Below, piece by piece: positions 5,843 to 8,577 of a stretch of 8,577 bases of DNA. The notes beneath the pieces were generated by a model. That model was given only the letters and a program-made list of their open reading frames with translations. It was not told the DNA's origin and ran no database searches. Every line of letters begins with the position of its first letter. Within the stretch, counting starts at the first letter, position 1. The stretch spans positions 1 to 8,577 of the forward strand of contig JAISBG010000351.1 of NCBI GenBank assembly GCA_031266315.1. The letters run 5' to 3'. The position numbers and the translations under genes are program-made. Source of the stretch: Planctomycetaceae bacterium. Its GTDB lineage: Bacteria; Planctomycetota; Planctomycetia; Pirellulales; Thermoguttaceae.

Positions 5843-6222
5843 CAGTAGGATTGCAATTTCTTTTGTAACCGTTCACAAAGCATCAAAGCAACTATTTATT
5901 AGGTAAAAGGGTAAAATGTGTATTCTTAAGTCCGTAGGACTTGTACATGGATAACCCCGTGCAAACGAAGTGCAGCACGGGGTAAGTAGCGACTTTTTTT
6001 CCCCGAACTGCGTAGCAGTTCAACAGAAAACACTTATCCTTGCCAAGAATCTATTGAACTGCTACGCAGTTCCGTGTGTGGTGGTTGCGTTTCCCCGTGC
6101 TGCACTTCGTTTGCTCGGGGTTATCCATATTCAAGTCCTACGGACTTAGGAATCATAAGTAACAACAGTACCTTTACCTTAATTTTTCGTAAACTGCTAC
6201 GGAAAAACTGGCAATCCTACTG
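5843..6222. mobile_element. MITE-like non-autonomous element, 380 bp, with nested hairpin modules
   Basis: The ends are perfect 12-bp inverted repeats (CAGTAGGATTGC at 5843-5854, GCAATCCTACTG at 6211-6222). Weaker pairing extends to about 38 bp (28 matches). The element is flanked by an exact 10-bp direct repeat, the mark of transposition by a DDE-type transposase. It has no credible gene. Its core (5927-6148) reads A-B-C-loop-C'-B'-A': A 5927-5943 is exact against 6132-6148; B 5947-5982 pairs with 6093-6128 at 35 of 36; C 6005-6023 is exact against 6054-6072. Modules are also local hairpins: AGTCC-GTA-GGACT, CCCCGTGC with GCACGGGG around 12 bases, and GAACTGC-GTA-GCAGTTC. It lies 83 bp plus the duplication from the M48-like start and about 200 bp from the barrel gene start, so it could affect either promoter. 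The parent transposase family is not identified; a 10-bp duplication fits only some families. Confidence 0.82.
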
Positions 6223-6232
6223 TTGTATCAAT
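6223..6232. repeat. Right copy of the 10-bp target-site duplication
   Basis: TTGTATCAAT matches 5833-5842 exactly and directly follows the right terminal inverted repeat. The remaining 83 bp before the M48-like ATG contain no convincing promoter boxes by eye. Confidence 0.8.
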
Positions 6233-6315
6233 AGAAATAGTGTCACTGTTCGTGTATGATTATTGTGAGTTGCTGGTGCAGTATTCAAAATAACCACAAT
6301 TGAGTTAAAATTATC

Positions 6316-8415
6316 ATGGATTTTTTCGAACAACAACGGCAAGCACGACGGCGGACAGGTTGGCTGGTTTTGCTGTTTTTCGTATCAATTTTTATTGTCG
6401 GTGTCGGTGTTCATGTTGGAGTGATGTCGTTCATTCTTGTTACGGACGAAAAATATACCGGTTCGAAATTTGAAGGACTTTGGGAACATCCGGCGTGTTT
6501 GGTTGTTTTTTACGCTTCACAATTCAGTGTTACTGTTTTTGTGTGTCTCGGAAGTTTGTGCGCAATCTACAATCTTTCCAAAGGTGGCGGCGAATATGTT
6601 GCGGAACTTCTCGGCGGAAAAGAAATCAGTCCGTTTACTTTCCGGTTCGAGGAAAAACAACTTCTTAATATTGTTGAAGAAATGGCAATTGCTGCCGGAG
6701 TGATTGTTCCCGCAGTTTTTGTTCTTGAAAAGGAACATCGAATCAATTCGTTTGTTGCCGGTTTCGACCAAGATTCCGCCGTTATTGGTGTAACACGCGG
6801 GGCGTTGGATTATCTGACCCGCGAAGAATTACAGGCTCTTGTCGCGGGAGAATTTTCGCACATTTTGAACGGCGATATTATTCTTAATACCCGAATGATT
6901 GGAATCCTATACGGTCTCAGTATGGTTTCGCAAGTCGGAATGGCAATGTCCTTTTTGCACCCAAGCCTTAATCGGGAGGATCAGGAAGAAGAAAGTTTGT
7001 TTGTGTTTTTCTTCTTTCATCATCCTGCTCTTTGGATAACGTTCATGTCGGGAATAACTATGATTATTCTTGGATCAATTGGTTTGTTGCTTGGGGCAAT
7101 GATTAAAGCGGCGATTTCTCGGCAACGTAAATTTTTGGCGGATGCTGCTACCGTGCAATTTACGCGAAATCCGGGTGCGATTAAACGGTTGTTTCTCAAA
7201 ATTGGTTGTCCGCGTGTTGGTTCGCTGGTTTATTCGGCGCATGCTTTGGAAGCGTCACATTTATTTCTCGGCAATGTTTTTGGTCGGACGCAACACTGGA
7301 ATCCGCTTAGTTCTCATCCGAGTTGGACATCAAGAATTCGGCGTATTGACCGGAATTTCGACGGTAAATTTCCGGAAAGTGTCAAAAAGATAAAACGTTA
7401 CGGAAACGAAGCCGTTACCGGCGCACCAACGGAAGCACTGATTGACGAACTGCTTCATTCGACTAATCCCCGACTCGGTCGTTTTTTTGTTCGGCAACGT
7501 GTTGCCGATGCTGAGGCGAAAAAACGCAACACGGCAGAAGAAAAAGTTACGGAATTAACCGGCAAACCGGAAACAGCCGCCAAAACGCCGGTTATTCCGA
7601 CACCGCCGATTATTACCGAATCTCTTGAAACACTCGATGGTTGTTGTGCGTTAATTTACGCTTTGTTGCTTGATAAAGAACCGTTACATCGAAAAGAGCA
7701 ACTCGAAGAACTGGTACGAATATTGCCTGATAATATGTTTTCTCGTTTGGAAGCGATTTCCGCTGAAATTGTCAAAACGTTTTCCATCGAACAAACGATG
7801 GCAAAAACACCGGAAGCGCGAAAATGGCGTTCGGCGTTTATTCGAATCCGCAATGCGGCATTACGGGACGGTTTGCCGAAACTCCGTCATTTTTCCGATA
7901 CACAATACGCTGTCTTTCGCCGGATTTGTTCGCATTTGACGGGAAACATTGACAAAGTGAATTTGTTCCGATATTCTCTTTTTGCTAATTTTCGCAACGA
8001 TTTAGACGAACAATTTCATTATGGCAAATCTTATGTTCGCGGCACGTTGTATTATTCTGTTTCGGCAATAGAGCCATCGCTTCGTCTTGCGTTGTCGTAT
8101 CTTGCTTACGCCGGACATGCTAATCTTGTAGAGGCGGAAGACGCTTTTCGTGCCGGTTTACGAATTGTCGGTTTGCGTTGTACGGTGTTGCACGGTAAAT
8201 TGTTACCGATAAACGATTGCACATTCCGAACTTTCGACACCGCGTTACAACGGTTACAGGACGCTTCGCCTCCGATTCGGGCAAAATGCCTCCAAGCCTT
8301 TCAATCGGTGTTGTGGAATGACGGCAAAATGACCACACGGGAAGAAGAAATTTTCCTTGCTGTTTCGGCAATATTATCTACCGAAAACGATTTCGCCATT
8401 GATGCAAACCTTTAG
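6316..8415 (+). CDS. M48 (HtpX/Ste24-like) membrane peptidase homologue, probably catalytically inactive
   Basis: This 699-residue inner-membrane protein has predicted membrane segments at about 16-42, 60-85, 191-215 and 236-265. The M48 core is easily recognised: NSFVAGF (144-150), AVIGVTRGALDYLTREELQALVA (155-177), SHILNGD (181-187), SRQRKFLADAATVQFTRNP (268-286) and a retained SHP (333-335) near RIRRID. Active members cleave membrane or misfolded proteins with a zinc held by both His of HExxH and a downstream Glu. Here HExxH is GEFSH (Gly178, codon GGA; Glu179 and His182 kept), and the ExxxD Glu is Lys272 (RKFLAD, codon AAA). Two of three zinc ligands are therefore missing while the frame is intact. 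The roughly 260-residue C-terminal helical domain (about 437-695, ending near NDGKMTTREEEIFLAVSAIL) matches what I recall of planctomycete M48 homologues and may mediate binding. The ATG at 6316 is the natural start; no Shine-Dalgarno sequence is clear. A scaffold or regulatory role is inferred. Confidence 0.85.
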   Translation: MDFFEQQRQARRRTGWLVLLFFVSIFIVGVGVHVGVMSFILVTDEKYTGSKFEGLWEHPACLVVFYASQFSVTVFVCLGSLCAIYNLSKGGGEYVAELLGGKEISPFTFRFEEKQLLNIVEEMAIAAGVIVPAVFVLEKEHRINSFVAGFDQDSAVIGVTRGALDYLTREELQALVAGEFSHILNGDIILNTRMIGILYGLSMVSQVGMAMSFLHPSLNREDQEEESLFVFFFFHHPALWITFMSGITMIILGSIGLLLGAMIKAAISRQRKFLADAATVQFTRNPGAIKRLFLKIGCPRVGSLVYSAHALEASHLFLGNVFGRTQHWNPLSSHPSWTSRIRRIDRNFDGKFPESVKKIKRYGNEAVTGAPTEALIDELLHSTNPRLGRFFVRQRVADAEAKKRNTAEEKVTELTGKPETAAKTPVIPTPPIITESLETLDGCCALIYALLLDKEPLHRKEQLEELVRILPDNMFSRLEAISAEIVKTFSIEQTMAKTPEARKWRSAFIRIRNAALRDGLPKLRHFSDTQYAVFRRICSHLTGNIDKVNLFRYSLFANFRNDLDEQFHYGKSYVRGTLYYSVSAIEPSLRLALSYLAYAGHANLVEAEDAFRAGLRIVGLRCTVLHGKLLPINDCTFRTFDTALQRLQDASPPIRAKCLQAFQSVLWNDGKMTTREEEIFLAVSAILSTENDFAIDANL

Positions 8416-8577
8416 AAATAAAGAGCATTTTGACATAAAATCTTTTAATTATTCGGTGAAATTTTTATTAAAAAATTTGTAAAGATAAGCAACCTTTCAG
8501 CAAAGCTTTTTGACGAATAGAATTGTCCACCAAGATTGACCTGTTAGTAATGACTCTAAAATTCTAAAACAACAAAA
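8416..8577. other. Non-coding 3' flank of the M48-like gene
   Basis: AT-rich DNA to the end of the window with no gene. An AT-only hairpin (AAATTTTT/AAAAATTT, about 8459-8480) is present but has no GC stem, so no terminator is called. Confidence 0.4.

Noticed and set aside
6074..6259. Small plus-strand open frame inside the MITE-like element
   Set aside because: It consists of the mirrored hairpin modules and crosses the element's right end and the target-site duplication, so it cannot be an original gene of the element.
6316..8415. Reading the M48-like gene as a pseudogene
   Set aside because: The frame is open across 699 codons, and conserved motifs outside the zinc site, including the membrane segments and C-terminal domain, are intact. 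Loss is confined to ligand positions.

Overview
The window looks like chromosomal DNA from a low-GC member of the Planctomycetota. This rests on recognising protein families by eye, not on a database search. Four genes point that way: an ECF sigma factor of the planctomycete type (N-terminal DEEDVALSA motif, RKRGGG linker, GCVRRTVERK helix-turn-helix), an acyl carrier protein with the long insertion I associate with planctomycete ACPs, a secreted predicted beta-barrel protein resembling the planctomycete DUF6666 family, and a roughly 700-residue M48-type membrane protein beginning MDFFEQQ. Coding regions are moderately AT-rich and intergenic DNA is much more so. Only one of the six genes has a clear Shine-Dalgarno sequence.

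Layout. Positions 105-5640 hold five genes, all on the minus strand, so they read right to left: the secreted barrel-like protein (5640-4261), an extended acyl carrier protein (3865-3467), a FabZ-type 3-hydroxyacyl-ACP dehydratase (2890-2345), a FabF-type beta-ketoacyl-ACP synthase (2036-726), and the ECF sigma factor (704-105). ACP, dehydratase and synthase form a fatty-acid-synthase-like module, but 576 and 308 bp of intergenic DNA separate them. The ACP has its own terminator-like hairpin, and ACP and fabZ each have a possible promoter. Only the synthase and the sigma factor (21 bp apart) look like a tight transcription unit. The single plus-strand gene, 6316-8415, is divergent from the rest. 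It encodes an M48/HtpX-like membrane protein in which two of the three zinc ligands appear to be replaced (HExxH has become GExxH, and the ExxxD glutamate has become lysine), so it is probably a pseudopeptidase.

Intergenic DNA is rich in inverted repeats. The most striking is a 380-bp element (5843-6222) between the barrel gene and the M48 gene. It has 12-bp perfect terminal inverted repeats inside imperfect longer ones, is flanked by an exact 10-bp direct repeat, and carries a nested set of hairpin modules. It looks like a non-autonomous, MITE-type insertion. A second nested palindromic island with the same architecture but different sequence (2985-3174) lies between the ACP and dehydratase genes. 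Two further long inverted repeats lie at 2102-2175 and 4179-4259.

How the genes work together: ACP carries the acyl chain, the FabF-type enzyme extends it, and the FabZ-type enzyme dehydrates the 3-hydroxy intermediate. No ketoreductase, enoyl reductase or acyltransferase is present, so the product cannot be told from this window. I see no RNA genes, CRISPR arrays, complete insertion sequences or phage genes.
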